A stretch of 32,495 nt of DNA from Flavobacteriaceae bacterium (GTDB taxonomy: Bacteria > Bacteroidota > Bacteroidia > Flavobacteriales > Flavobacteriaceae), in NCBI GenBank assembly GCA_013373635.1, contig JABXHN010000041.1:1-32495 (forward strand), given 5' to 3'. The notes beneath the pieces were generated by a model. That model made no database searches, was not told the origin of the DNA, and was given only the letters and a program-made list of their open reading frames with translations. The position numbers and the translations under genes are program-made. Shown piece by piece: positions 9,248 to 18,362 of the stretch. Each line of letters opens with the position of its first letter. Within the stretch, counting starts at the first letter, position 1.

Positions 9248-10436
9248 TGAGTATTTCTAAAGGATTTTTTTCTGACTCTAAAACTTCGTTAGGTACACCA
9301 CCCTTAACACTTGCTGATAGAATGATACCAATTGCCATACAATTCATCCAAATCGAGGTACCTCCACTACTGATCAGCGGCAGTGTTTGCCCTGTGACCG
9401 GCAGCAGTGAAACTGCTACACCCATATTGATCAATGCCTGAAACACAAATGGTATTCCAAGACCTAGTACCACTAATTTTGAAAAGCTACGCTCAGACCG
9501 ATGTGCGATCACCATTACTCTAAACAAAAACAACAAATAGGTCAAAAGCAATAACAGACCCCCTACCAATCCGTATTCTTCGATAATAATCGCATAGATA
9601 AAATCGGAGCTCGATTGTGGTAAAAAATTCTTCATCACACTCTTACCCGCTCCAACTCCAAAGAGTCCTCCAGTGGCAATGGCTATATTAGCGCGTTCTA
9701 CTTGATAATTTGCCTGTGGATCCACCACGTCTGAACCAAAGTTCTCAATCCGACTCACCCAGGTGTCCACTCTATTTGGAAAGGCATCTGGAAAGGCCTT
9801 GGCGGCTGTAATAAATAACAATCCAAATAAGACTCCAGCTGAAACAATGACCAATAAGTATTTGATGGGATATCCTCCTACAAAACAAAGCACCAATACT
9901 AGTGAAAACAACATGGCTGCTGTTGAAAAGTTTGCTGGAAAAATAAGACCAACAACAATGAGTACAGGAACCCACAGCGGTAGTATGGTTTGCGAAAAAC
10001 GAACTTTCGCTTCTTGCTTTTTAAGAATACTCAAATAACGAGCCACATAGACCATGGTGACCACCAAAGCTAAGGTCGATGTTTGAAAACCGATTCCTAA
10101 AAAGGGAATGCGAATCCATCTCGAAGCATTTGCTCCACCAATGGTGCTCCCCTGAGCTAAGGTATACATAAGAAGCAATACCACTACAGGCATTGCAATC
10201 AGGGAGAGTCCACTAAAATAATGTGTTGGAATCTTGTGAATCAAGAACATAATACCAAATCCAATCACCAGCATGACAAAGTGTTTAAGTAGGTGGTATC
10301 CAACAGTCCCATTACCCACTACATATTCCAGATTAGAACTAGAACTGTACACCGGTAAAAAAGAATAAATAGCCAAAAGCGCAGCAATTGCCCAAATGGT
10401 TTTATCTCCTGAGACGTATTTTAGTATGGAACTCAT
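9234..10436 (-). CDS. ftsW: Septal peptidoglycan polymerase FtsW (SEDS family)
   Basis: This is a polytopic membrane protein of 400 residues with about ten hydrophobic segments. SEDS proteins polymerise lipid II into glycan strands together with a class B PBP. Here that partner is presumably FtsI, encoded three genes upstream in the same operon. The C-terminal SEDS signature is [19 protein letters not shown] followed by a final membrane segment. The conserved large-loop region contains [23 protein letters not shown]. Position between murD and murG argues for FtsW rather than RodA. It begins 2 nt after murD stops. Confidence 0.96.
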   Translation of the reverse strand: MSSILKYVSGDKTIWAIAALLAIYSFLPVYSSSSNLEYVVGNGTVGYHLLKHFVMLVIGFGIMFLIHKIPTHYFSGLSLIAMPVVVLLLMYTLAQGSTIGGANASRWIRIPFLGIGFQTSTLALVVTMVYVARYLSILKKQEAKVRFSQTILPLWVPVLIVVGLIFPANFSTAAMLFSLVLVLCFVGGYPIKYLLVIVSAGVLFGLLFITAAKAFPDAFPNRVDTWVSRIENFGSDVVDPQANYQVERANIAIATGGLFGVGAGKSVMKNFLPQSSSDFIYAIIIEEYGLVGGLLLLLTYLLFLFRVMVIAHRSERSFSKLVVLGLGIPFVFQALINMGVAVSLLPVTGQTLPLISSGGTSIWMNCMAIGIILSASVKGGVPNEVLESEKNPLEILSEQL

Positions 10437-10438
10437 CT

Positions 10439-11773
10439 TTATAGATTTCTTACGGCTTCTTTAAATTGATTTCCTCGATCTTCATAGTTTTCAAAAAGAT
10501 CAAAACTTGCACAAGCTGGAGATAGTAACACAGAGTCTCCACGCTCTGCAACCTTATAAGCTACTTTAACTGCCTCGCTCATTGCATAGGTTTCGACAAA
10601 CAGTTCTCCTATTCCTTCAAAAGCCGCTTTGAGTTTTTGATTGTCTTCACCAAGACAAATAATAGCCTTTACTTTTTCGCGAACTAGTGGCATTAAGGAC
10701 GAATAATCATTTCCCTTGTCTACCCCACCTACGATCCAAACAATTGGAGACTTCACACTCTCTAAGGCGTAAAAAGTCGCATTGACATTAGTTGCTTTTG
10801 AATCGTTGATATAGTTGACGTGATTAATTTTTAACACCTTTTCCATTCGGTGCGCCGCTCCTTGAAAATGCTGTACCGAATTTCGGATGCTCTCTTTACG
10901 GATCTGGAGCAGTGATGCTGCTGCCGATGCTGCCATGGTATTTTTTACATTGTGTAAGCCTTCTAAGGCAAGTGTGTCTACTTTCATGCTGATGGTATTT
11001 TGATTGGTTTTTATATAAATTGTTTGATGGTCTAAATAGGCACCGTATTCCAATTGCTCACTTATTGAAAAGGGAACTAATTGTGCCTGGATTTGATGAT
11101 TGTTGATATAGTCTACTAGTACTGGATCATCGGCATCGTAAATGAGATAATCCTCCTTGGTCTGATTTTTAGTGATTCGAAACTTGGATTCGATATAGGC
11201 GTTAAAGTCGTAATTGTAACGATCTAAATGATCTGGAGTAATATTGCATATCACAGCGATATGAGGTTTGAACTCTTCAATTCCATCCAACTGAAAACTA
11301 CTGAGTTCTAATACGTAGTGCTCTTTTGGTTCTTCTAATAAAAGCCCTGCAAAACTCTTTCCTATATTACCGCCCATTCCAACGCTTAACCCTCCTTCAC
11401 TCAGCAAGTGATGAGTCAGCATGGTGGTGGTGGTTTTTCCGTTAGAACCGGTAATCCCAATCAGACAAGCTTCGGTATAACGACTCGCAAATTCAATCTC
11501 AGACCAAATTTTAATTCCCTTGTTTATCGCTTCTTGAATCAAAGGCACTGTATCGGGTATTCCAGGACTCTTTACGATAAGATCGGCAGCTAAGATTTTC
11601 TCCTTTGTATGCTCCCCTTCTTCATATGAAATCCCAGCCTTATCTAAAATATTCTTGTATTTAGAAGCGATGCTTCCCCTGTCGGAAACAAAAACAGCAA
11701 AGCCTCTGTCGGCTGCCAACAAGGCTGCTCCAACACCGCTTTCTCCTGCTCCTAATACAACAATAGTTTTCAT
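10439..11773 (-). CDS. murD: UDP-MurNAc-L-Ala--D-glutamate ligase MurD
   Basis: MurD adds D-glutamate to UDP-MurNAc-L-alanine with ATP. The first domain carries VLGAGESGVGAALLA (6-20), and the P-loop GSNGKTTTT is at 109-117. The central NITPDHLDRY motif and the DSKATNVNATFYALE segment are both characteristic of MurD. The C terminus has LLSPACASFDLFENYEDRG, the MurD-specific SPACASFDxF signature. Length is 444. Its ATG shares one base with the mraY stop. Confidence 0.98.
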   Translation of the reverse strand: MKTIVVLGAGESGVGAALLAADRGFAVFVSDRGSIASKYKNILDKAGISYEEGEHTKEKILAADLIVKSPGIPDTVPLIQEAINKGIKIWSEIEFASRYTEACLIGITGSNGKTTTTMLTHHLLSEGGLSVGMGGNIGKSFAGLLLEEPKEHYVLELSSFQLDGIEEFKPHIAVICNITPDHLDRYNYDFNAYIESKFRITKNQTKEDYLIYDADDPVLVDYINNHQIQAQLVPFSISEQLEYGAYLDHQTIYIKTNQNTISMKVDTLALEGLHNVKNTMAASAAASLLQIRKESIRNSVQHFQGAAHRMEKVLKINHVNYINDSKATNVNATFYALESVKSPIVWIVGGVDKGNDYSSLMPLVREKVKAIICLGEDNQKLKAAFEGIGELFVETYAMSEAVKVAYKVAERGDSVLLSPACASFDLFENYEDRGNQFKEAVRNL

Positions 11774-12987
11774 TATCTAAGTTTTAAAGTAACAAGGGTT
11801 AATACCGCTAGTAAGATTCCGACAATCCAGAAACGACTCACGAGTTTGCTCTCGTGATAGCCCTTTTTCTGAAAGTGATGATGTAATGGTGACATCGCAA
11901 AAACGCGTTTTCCAACTCCTGTTTTCTTCTTAGTGTATTTAAAATAACCCACCTGAATCATCACTGAGAGTGATTCGGCAAAGAAGATTCCACATAAAAG
12001 AGGAATCAATAATTCCTTACGAACGATAATAGCTATCACGGCAATGATTCCTCCAATGGTCAGTGATCCTGTATCTCCCATAAAAACTTGAGCGGGATAG
12101 GCATTATACCACAAGAATCCGATAAGTGCCCCTAAAAAAGCACCGATAAACACCACGAGTTCCCCAGCCCTTGGAATGAACATTACATCGAGGTAGTCTG
12201 AGAAAATAATATTACCCGACACCCAAGCAAATAGCGCCAGGGTTGCTGCGATAATCGCAGATGTTCCCGCCGCCAAACCATCGATTCCGTCGGTGAGGTT
12301 TGCTCCGTTAGAAACTGCGGTCACAATAAAAATAACAACTGGAATAAAGATGAGCCAAGCGTAATCAGCAGCTCCATCACCAATCCAAGCAATTAGATCA
12401 CTGTAGTCCAATTCGTTGTTTTTTACAAAGGGAATGGTGGTCGCTGTTGACTTGAGTTCTGGTGCCACGTATGATTCTTCAACAAGTGATCGCTGTAAAT
12501 CATCACTCGATTTAAGAGTTACTCCAGGATGAAAATACAATGTCGTTCCGACAATGAGCCCTAAAATTACCTGACCTACCACCTTAAAGATCCCCTTGAG
12601 ACCTTCTTTGTCCTTTTTAAAGGTTTTGATATAATCATCGATAAAACCGATGATTCCCATCCAAACGGTGGTTATAATTAAAAGAACGATATAGACTTCT
12701 TTGATCTTTGCAAACAACACCACTGGTACAAGAGTCGCTAAAATGATGATGATTCCTCCCATGGTTGGAGTCCCTGCCTTTTGAGTTTGGCCCTCTAAAC
12801 CTAGCTCACGTATGGATTCTCCAATTTGTTGACGTTGTAAGTATAGAATAATGCGCTTTCCAAAAACCGTGGCAATTAAAAGCGAACTAATAGTTGCCAT
12901 GGCTGCCCTAAAACTCAAAAAGCCGAACAATCCCGCTCCGGGAACTTGGTATTGTTGTTCTAAATATTCAAAGAGATAATACAGCAT
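11773..12987 (-). CDS. mraY: Phospho-MurNAc-pentapeptide transferase MraY
   Basis: MraY transfers phospho-MurNAc-pentapeptide to undecaprenyl phosphate, making lipid I. It is polytopic, with the signatures [10 protein letters not shown] (80-89), [43 protein letters not shown] and [16 protein letters not shown]. Length is 404, about 40 more than E. coli MraY. The extra residues lie mainly at about 160-212, between a membrane helix and the NLTDGIDG loop, so they form an enlarged loop. I believe such an enlargement is common in Bacteroidota. It ends 1 nt into murD and starts 7 nt after murE. Confidence 0.98.
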   Translation of the reverse strand: MLYYLFEYLEQQYQVPGAGLFGFLSFRAAMATISSLLIATVFGKRIILYLQRQQIGESIRELGLEGQTQKAGTPTMGGIIIILATLVPVVLFAKIKEVYIVLLIITTVWMGIIGFIDDYIKTFKKDKEGLKGIFKVVGQVILGLIVGTTLYFHPGVTLKSSDDLQRSLVEESYVAPELKSTATTIPFVKNNELDYSDLIAWIGDGAADYAWLIFIPVVIFIVTAVSNGANLTDGIDGLAAGTSAIIAATLALFAWVSGNIIFSDYLDVMFIPRAGELVVFIGAFLGALIGFLWYNAYPAQVFMGDTGSLTIGGIIAVIAIIVRKELLIPLLCGIFFAESLSVMIQVGYFKYTKKKTGVGKRVFAMSPLHHHFQKKGYHESKLVSRFWIVGILLAVLTLVTLKLR

Positions 12988-12994
12988 ATCAGTC

Positions 12995-14452
12995 TTATTT
13001 TAGGGGATTTAAAAACTCACTTAATAATTTAAAATCGTCAAAAGGATGACGTTCTCCATTAATTTCTTGATAGGTCTCGTGACCCTTTCCGGCAACGAGA
13101 ATCATATCATTAGATTTCGCCATTTGAACAGCAGTCTTAATGGCTTGTTTTCGATCGGCAATCACCAGCACTTTTCGAGTGTGCTCAGCCGAAACACCAG
13201 CTTCCATCGCCTCTAAAATCAACTCAGGATCTTCGCTACGCGGATTGTCATTAGTGAAAATGGCGATATCACTTTTAGCTGCCGCTAGTGCTCCCATTAA
13301 AGGGCGTTTCTCCTTATCGCGATCTCCTCCACAACCAACTACCGTAATCAATTGTTCGTTTTTGGTTCGAATTTCACCGATGGTATCTAGAACATTTTCT
13401 AAAGCATCTGGAGTATGGGCATAATCGACTATAGCCGTAATATTCGACTTCGATACCATATATTCAAACCTTCCGCTAACCGATTCTAATTTGCTAATCC
13501 CTTGTAAGAGTTCTAATTCGTCCATACCTAAGAGTTCACTTACGGCGTAAATAGCGAGAATATTATATGCATTAAAAGATCCAATGAGTTTCGTCCACAC
13601 TTCTTTTCCTTGAATTTTCAACAGCTGGCCCCCTAAATGGTGTTCCAGTTGCTTCGCATTGTAATCTGCAAAGGATTTTAAGGCATAGGTATAAGTTTTA
13701 GCCTTGGTGTTTTGCAACATCAAACTTCCATTTTTATCATCGATATTGGTCAATGCAAATGCCTTAGCTCCAAGCTGATCGAAAAATCGTTTTTTAACAT
13801 CCCTGTACTGAGCAAAACTCTTGTGATAATCTAAATGATCGTGAGTGAGATTGGTAAAGACCCCACCGTAAAAGGCAAGACCGTCTGTTCTAGATTGATC
13901 GATCCCGTGAGAGCTCACTTCCATAAAACAAAACTCCATTCCTGCATCACACATCGCTCTTAAATATTTGTTGATGGTAATAGAATCAGCAGTAGTATGA
14001 GTGCTCTTAAATTCCTTCATCCCCACCATTACTTTGATGGTTGAAAGAAGCCCGACTCCAAATCCAGCTCCAGTAAAAAGTTCATACAACAATGAAGCAA
14101 TAGTTGTCTTACCATTGGTTCCTGTAATACCGATCAATTTTAAATCTCTAGAAGGCTGATCGTAATAATTGGAAGCCATCACAGCAAGTGCCGCTGATGA
14201 ATTCGCTACCTGAATATAAGTTACCCCTTCTCTTGGCTGAGGTACTACTTCACAGATAATTGCAGAAGCTCCCAAATCTATGGCTTTGTCGATAAACTGA
14301 TGACCATCGACCTGAAGTCCTTTGATCGCAATAAAACAGCTATCCAATTCCACAGTTCTAGAATCAAAAGTCAGCGTAGAGATCTGCTGATCCGTAGTCC
14401 CAACCACCGATACAATCGAGGTACCAAATAAGATATCTTTGAGTTTTTTCAC
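12995..14452 (-). CDS. murE: UDP-MurNAc-tripeptide ligase MurE (meso-DAP type)
   Basis: MurE adds the third residue of the stem peptide. The ATP loop GTNGKTT is at 111-117. The motif DNPR at 402-405 ([10 protein letters not shown]) marks the meso-diaminopimelate-specific enzymes; lysine-adding enzymes differ here. The wall is therefore predicted to be DAP-type, as expected for a Gram-negative. Other Mur-ligase motifs are [22 protein letters not shown] and [10 protein letters not shown]. Length is 485. Its ATG overlaps the ftsI stop by 4 nt. Confidence 0.98.
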   Translation of the reverse strand: MKKLKDILFGTSIVSVVGTTDQQISTLTFDSRTVELDSCFIAIKGLQVDGHQFIDKAIDLGASAIICEVVPQPREGVTYIQVANSSAALAVMASNYYDQPSRDLKLIGITGTNGKTTIASLLYELFTGAGFGVGLLSTIKVMVGMKEFKSTHTTADSITINKYLRAMCDAGMEFCFMEVSSHGIDQSRTDGLAFYGGVFTNLTHDHLDYHKSFAQYRDVKKRFFDQLGAKAFALTNIDDKNGSLMLQNTKAKTYTYALKSFADYNAKQLEHHLGGQLLKIQGKEVWTKLIGSFNAYNILAIYAVSELLGMDELELLQGISKLESVSGRFEYMVSKSNITAIVDYAHTPDALENVLDTIGEIRTKNEQLITVVGCGGDRDKEKRPLMGALAAAKSDIAIFTNDNPRSEDPELILEAMEAGVSAEHTRKVLVIADRKQAIKTAVQMAKSNDMILVAGKGHETYQEINGERHPFDDFKLLSEFLNPLK

Positions 14453-16428
14453 AGTAGTTCTATTGTTATTTTTTGACCCTTTTGAATTTTTCTACCCGCT
14501 CTAACGGATTGTCTCTTCACCTTTCCATTACCGATAACCTCCACTTTAATTCCAGCGTTTTCTAAATAGTATATGGCATCCATTCCAGCCCAACCTTTGA
14601 GGTTTGGCATCGTATCTATTGCTTCTTTAGTATCAATTGTAGGTTTTGTAGCCAAGGCCTCAACTGATAAATCCACCTCATCCTCTGATATCGTTTTGGA
14701 ATAGATCTTTTGTGCGATAGCCTTAAATACAGGCCCGGAAACATCAGCTCCGTAATATCCCTTGTCTTTATTGGGATGATGAATCACTACGATACAGGAA
14801 AATTTTGGCGCTTCAGCAGGAAAATAACCCACAAAAGAGGATACGTATTTTAGAGCACCATCTCCTTTGTCGTAATCCTTTTGAGCCGTACCTGTTTTAC
14901 CTGCCATAGAGAACTTTGGATCGTAGAGTTTAGATCCAGTTCCTCTAACGACAATATTTTTTAAAATCACTCTAACTTTTTGAAGTGTTTCATCTGAACA
15001 GATCGAAGGATTGATGACCTCTTTTTCAAATTTGGTCACCGTGCGATTCCAAGATTTCACCTCTTTGATAAGACGTGGTCTTACTAGTTGTCCATCGTTG
15101 GCAATGGCGTTGTAAAAACTAAGTGTTTGCAAGGGAGTCATCGATACTCCGTATCCGTGAGACATCCAGGCTAGCGATAAACCAGACCAACCTTTTTCTC
15201 CCGGCGATCTCAGAACTGGCATTCCCTCACCTTTTATGGCTAATCCAAGGGGTTCATGCAGGTTCATATTGCGCAATCGGTTCACAAAACGATTGGGGTT
15301 TTCTTTGTAATTCTCATTGATCATTTTCGCAAAGGCTGTATTGGAAGAAAGCTCCATGGCTTTTGCTACAGAGATCTCACCGTACCCTCCACGATGGGAA
15401 TCAGATACAATTTTATTGTAGACTTTATACTTACCATTACCGGTATCAATCACTGTTGCCGTATCAACAACCTTGTCTTCTAAGGCTGCAATCAGTGACA
15501 TCAACTTAAAAGTAGAACCTGGCTCATGAGATTCCCCAACAGCGTAGTTGAGACGCTCGTAATACTTTCCTTCACTGTTTCTTCCAAGGTTAGAGATCGC
15601 CTTGATTTCTCCAGTAGCTGTTTCCATTACAACTACTGAACCGTGATCTGCCTCGTAGTACTCCAATTGCTTTAAGAGTTCAAAATGAGCTACATCTTGA
15701 ATATTGACATCAATGGTTGAAATCACATCATAACCATCCTGTGGCTCTACAATATTGTTAAGCCCCAAAGGTTTCCACTGATCATTGGCAATCTTTTGCT
15801 TTAAACGCTTCCCTTCTTTACCTGCTAAATACTCTGAGAAGGCTCCTTCCAAACCAACTCTGGTAATATTTCCATCAGGATCTTTAAGCACATAACCGAT
15901 GGAACGTTCTGCTATTTTTCCAAGTGGATGTTCTCGTACTGTCTTTTGACTCACGACAATCCCTCCTCTATAAGGCCCTTTATTAAAAAGTGGAAAGGAT
16001 TTAATTCTCAAATACTCGAAATAATCTAAATCAGATGCTATAAAAGCATAGCGACTCTGATCGTATTTTGCTTTTCTGAGTTTTTGCACATAAAAAGAAG
16101 CAGGCTTTCCCAATAAATTGGAAAGCGAATCGGATAGCGCTCCTAAATTTTGTTTAAAATCTTCATTAGAAACCGATACGGCATCCCAGTGAATTTCAAA
16201 TTTTGAAACCGAGGTCGCCAAAAGCGAACCATCTTCAGAATAGAGATTTCCCTGATTGGGCTCTATGACAAACATACGCTCGGTACGTTGTTCAGCTAGT
16301 TTTTTAAACTGCTCCCCTTCGACCATTTGAATGGTAAACATGCGATAGACGACTCCTGCACTCATCAACAGAAGTCCTCCTACGACCACATAGATACGAA
16401 TGACCATATTTCGATTCGAAGTACTCAT
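14449..16428 (-). CDS. ftsI: Septal transpeptidase FtsI (PBP3, class B) with PASTA domain
   Basis: FtsI cross-links septal peptidoglycan and is the target of beta-lactams. An N-terminal membrane anchor (about 9-29) is followed by the PBP dimerisation domain and the transpeptidase domain. The active-site motifs are all present: SxxK as STFK at 305-308, SxN as SSN at 361-363, and KTG as KTGTAQ at 511-516. A single C-terminal PASTA-type repeat covers about 606-659 (PNLKGWAGMDAIYYLENAGI). E. coli FtsI lacks PASTA, but it is found in many Bacteroidota and Gram-positive PBPs. It starts one base into the ftsL stop. Confidence 0.97.
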   Translation of the reverse strand: MSTSNRNMVIRIYVVVGGLLLMSAGVVYRMFTIQMVEGEQFKKLAEQRTERMFVIEPNQGNLYSEDGSLLATSVSKFEIHWDAVSVSNEDFKQNLGALSDSLSNLLGKPASFYVQKLRKAKYDQSRYAFIASDLDYFEYLRIKSFPLFNKGPYRGGIVVSQKTVREHPLGKIAERSIGYVLKDPDGNITRVGLEGAFSEYLAGKEGKRLKQKIANDQWKPLGLNNIVEPQDGYDVISTIDVNIQDVAHFELLKQLEYYEADHGSVVVMETATGEIKAISNLGRNSEGKYYERLNYAVGESHEPGSTFKLMSLIAALEDKVVDTATVIDTGNGKYKVYNKIVSDSHRGGYGEISVAKAMELSSNTAFAKMINENYKENPNRFVNRLRNMNLHEPLGLAIKGEGMPVLRSPGEKGWSGLSLAWMSHGYGVSMTPLQTLSFYNAIANDGQLVRPRLIKEVKSWNRTVTKFEKEVINPSICSDETLQKVRVILKNIVVRGTGSKLYDPKFSMAGKTGTAQKDYDKGDGALKYVSSFVGYFPAEAPKFSCIVVIHHPNKDKGYYGADVSGPVFKAIAQKIYSKTISEDEVDLSVEALATKPTIDTKEAIDTMPNLKGWAGMDAIYYLENAGIKVEVIGNGKVKRQSVRAGRKIQKGQKITIELL

Positions 16429-16748
16429 TAATCTTCTTCGCTACTAACTATTATTCTTATAGGCGGATTGACAGGTGGAACGAGTCCAATCTTTGCCACT
16501 TTTTCTTTTACAGAAGACTCCAGTTGCATTTTTTGCACCTTGGTACGCATCACTACAAATTGACCTTTTAGAGCATTGACCTTTGTGTTGAGCGATGCAA
16601 TTTCATGCACTTTTGAATCGGCTCTGTGTGCAGCGTAAATCATCACAACTGCTAAGGCAAACAAAAAGAGAATAAACCTCCAGTGTTTTGAGGAATTATC
16701 CGAAGTCAAAAACGACCCCCTTAAGAGTTGTAATACCTTAGTTTTCAT
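16428..16748 (-). CDS. ftsL: FtsL-like divisome protein
   Basis: This 106-residue bitopic protein has a cytosolic start of about 25 residues, one membrane segment (WRFILFLFALAVVMIYAAH, about 23-41), and a periplasmic helix predicted to form a coiled coil (LNTKVNALKGQFVVMRTKVQKMQLE). That is the FtsL plan; FtsL pairs with FtsB and FtsQ. Sequence identity in FtsL is always low, so the call rests on topology and on position between rsmH and ftsI. The start overlaps the end of rsmH by 11 nt. Confidence 0.85.
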   Translation of the reverse strand: MKTKVLQLLRGSFLTSDNSSKHWRFILFLFALAVVMIYAAHRADSKVHEIASLNTKVNALKGQFVVMRTKVQKMQLESSVKEKVAKIGLVPPVNPPIRIIVSSEED

Positions 16749-17652
16749 ATTTATTACGTGCTGCTATTCTGAGTTTGGCCGAACGAGCCCTGTTGTTTTC
16801 TGCTATTTCTTTTTCCGATGGAACAATCAGTTTTCCAACTTTTTTAAGCGGAACACTCACTCTTCCAAAGACATCTTTTTCAGCCTCTCCTTCAAACTTT
16901 CCATTTTGTATAAATCGCTTTACCAATCGATCCTCCAAAGAGTGATAACTGAGAACCGACAAACGCCCCCCTTCTGTTAGCAAATCTGGAACCTGGAGTA
17001 AAAACTCTTTGATTACCTGCAATTCCCCATTGACCTCAATTCGAATCGCCTGATAGAGTTGTGCTAAAAATTTTTGATCTCTAAATCCCTTTAAAAAAGG
17101 CTTGAGTACTTTTTTTAATTCTTCGGTAGTGTCAATCGGCTGACTGGATCTAGAATTGACAATAACTCTCGCTATATGTCTTGAATTTTTTAAATCCCCG
17201 TACTGATACAGTACCGAGGCCAAATCCTCTTCGCTGTAATTATTAACCACCTCTCTAGCGCTGAGTTCTGATCGCTGGTTCATTCTCATATCTAAAACCC
17301 CTTCTGTTCGGGTAGAAAAACCTCTACTCGCCTCATCGAATTGATGCGATGAAACTCCAAAATCAGCTAGAATTCCATCAACCTTAGTTACTTTGTAAAA
17401 CCTCAGAAAGCGACTGATGTATCTAAAATTCTCAGGAATGAGTATCAATCGAGGATCGTCCACCACATTTGCTAGTGCATCAGGATCTTGATCAAAGGCA
17501 AAGAGCTTTCCCTTATCTGATAATCTAGATAAAATTTCTTTGGAGTGCCCGCCTCCACCGTAAGTTACATCGACATAAATTCCGTCAGGTTGAATCGCCA
17601 AACCATCAACGGTCTCTTTTAACAGTACTGGATTATGATAGCTCATCTCCAT
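16738..17652 (-). CDS. rsmH: 16S rRNA (cytosine-1402-N4) methyltransferase RsmH
   Basis: RsmH (formerly MraW) methylates N4 of C1402 in 16S rRNA using S-adenosylmethionine. Motifs include YHNPVLLKETVDGL at the start, DVTYGGGGHSKEIL (SAM-binding), GILADFGVSSHQFD, RGFSTRTEGVLDMRM, and LSYHSLEDRLVKRF near the end. Length is 304. It overlaps the mraZ 3' end by 20 nt. A second in-frame ATG two codons downstream (17646) would reduce the overlap and cannot be excluded as the true start. Confidence 0.97.
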   Translation of the reverse strand: MEMSYHNPVLLKETVDGLAIQPDGIYVDVTYGGGGHSKEILSRLSDKGKLFAFDQDPDALANVVDDPRLILIPENFRYISRFLRFYKVTKVDGILADFGVSSHQFDEASRGFSTRTEGVLDMRMNQRSELSAREVVNNYSEEDLASVLYQYGDLKNSRHIARVIVNSRSSQPIDTTEELKKVLKPFLKGFRDQKFLAQLYQAIRIEVNGELQVIKEFLLQVPDLLTEGGRLSVLSYHSLEDRLVKRFIQNGKFEGEAEKDVFGRVSVPLKKVGKLIVPSEKEIAENNRARSAKLRIAARNKYEN

Positions 17653-18097
17653 CGCCTCCCATTACTTCTTCGGCAAGACTTGCAAAGTCTGTAGTTGTAT
17701 CATCCAAAACAGCTTCATAAGAAGCCTTGTCCCAGATTTCGACAATATTGATCGCAGCAGAAAGCACTACCTGCTTATCGATCTTCGCAATTCCCATTAA
17801 GTTTTTAGGAATTAACAAACGGCCAGCAGCATCCACTTCAATCATTCGAACTCCAGCTGTAAACCTTCTGATAAAGTCGTTGTTCTTTTTTACAAAGCGA
17901 TTCTTTTTGTTGATCTGCTCCATGAGGAGTTTCCACTCGCTCATCGGATACAACTCCAAACACTCTTGAAACACCGCTCTTTTAATCACAAAGCCTTCAG
18001 AAAGAACAGGAGCTAATTGCTTTTTTAAAGCAACTGGCAGCATTACTCTTCCCTTCGTATCTGCATTACAGTCGTATGTACCAATTAAATTTTGCAC
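17633..18097 (-). CDS. mraZ: Transcriptional regulator MraZ
   Basis: MraZ is a ring-shaped DNA-binding protein with two SpoVT/AbrB-like repeats. It represses the dcw operon in E. coli and activates it in some Mollicutes. Both signature motifs are seen: DTKGRVMLP near residue 14 and DAAGRLLIP near residue 90. Length (154) is normal. It is the first gene of the dcw cluster. Three 10-bp-spaced GTGGTAA boxes lie just upstream, so autoregulation is likely. The ATG at 18097 gives the family start MxNLIGTYDCNADTKGR. Confidence 0.97.
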   Translation of the reverse strand: MQNLIGTYDCNADTKGRVMLPVALKKQLAPVLSEGFVIKRAVFQECLELYPMSEWKLLMEQINKKNRFVKKNNDFIRRFTAGVRMIEVDAAGRLLIPKNLMGIAKIDKQVVLSAAINIVEIWDKASYEAVLDDTTTDFASLAEEVMGGDGDELS

Positions 18098-18120
18098 TTG
18101 GATCTCACTTTGTTTGAATT

Positions 18121-18128
18121 CAAAAATA
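18121..18128 (-). promoter_or_regulatory. -7 box of the dcw operon (mraZ promoter)
   Basis: The minus strand reads TATTTTTG, an exact TAnnTTTG match, 23 nt upstream of the mraZ ATG. The -33 position falls inside the GTGGTAA array, so MraZ binding would overlap the polymerase contact. Confidence 0.55.
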
Positions 18129-18136
18129 GGGATTTA

Positions 18137-18163
18137 TTACCACTTTTTACCACTTTTTACCAC
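18137..18163 (-). promoter_or_regulatory. MraZ operator: three GTGGTAA boxes at 10-bp spacing
   Basis: On the minus strand GTGGTAA occurs at 18157-18163, 18147-18153 and 18137-18143, with AAA spacers. The exact 10-bp period puts the boxes on one face of the helix. MraZ operators in other phyla are likewise short G-rich direct repeats about 10 bp apart upstream of mraZ (TGGG-type in E. coli, AAAGTG-type in Mollicutes). The array lies 40-66 bp upstream of the ATG and covers the -33 region. Confidence 0.8.
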
Positions 18164-18222
18164 ATTGTTAATAAGTTTTAGGTTTCAAATGACTAAATCT
18201 CTTAAATCATCTGATTTTAAAG

Positions 18223-18239
18223 GTGTTAATCAGTGGTAA
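18223..18239 (+). promoter_or_regulatory. Second, mirrored pair of MraZ-like boxes
   Basis: On the plus strand GTGTTAA (18223-18229) and GTGGTAA (18233-18239) occur with the same 10-bp step as the mraZ array but in the opposite orientation, pointing to the prenyl synthase gene. The second copy is an exact box and the first has one mismatch. A further, weaker GATTTTA lies 10 bp before. Control of the divergent gene by MraZ is an inference. Confidence 0.4.
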
Positions 18240-18323
18240 TGAATTAAACAACTCTCTGTATTTAATTGAAAAAACTCCCCAAAAGCAGTCAAAAAAAATT
18301 ATAGAAGAAAGCATTTTTTTGGC

Positions 18324-18331
18324 TACTTTTA
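18324..18331 (+). promoter_or_regulatory. Candidate -7 box of the prenyl synthase gene
   Basis: TACTTTTA matches TAnnTTTG with one mismatch and lies 31 nt upstream of the TTG start at 18363. Confidence 0.35.
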
Positions 18332-18362
18332 CCTACTCAAAACCAACCGATAAAAATCACTG

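Noticed and set aside
18137-18163. Short tandem repeat read as a CRISPR-like or microsatellite array
   Set aside because: Units are 10 bp with only three copies and sit at the mraZ promoter, so an MraZ operator explains them better.
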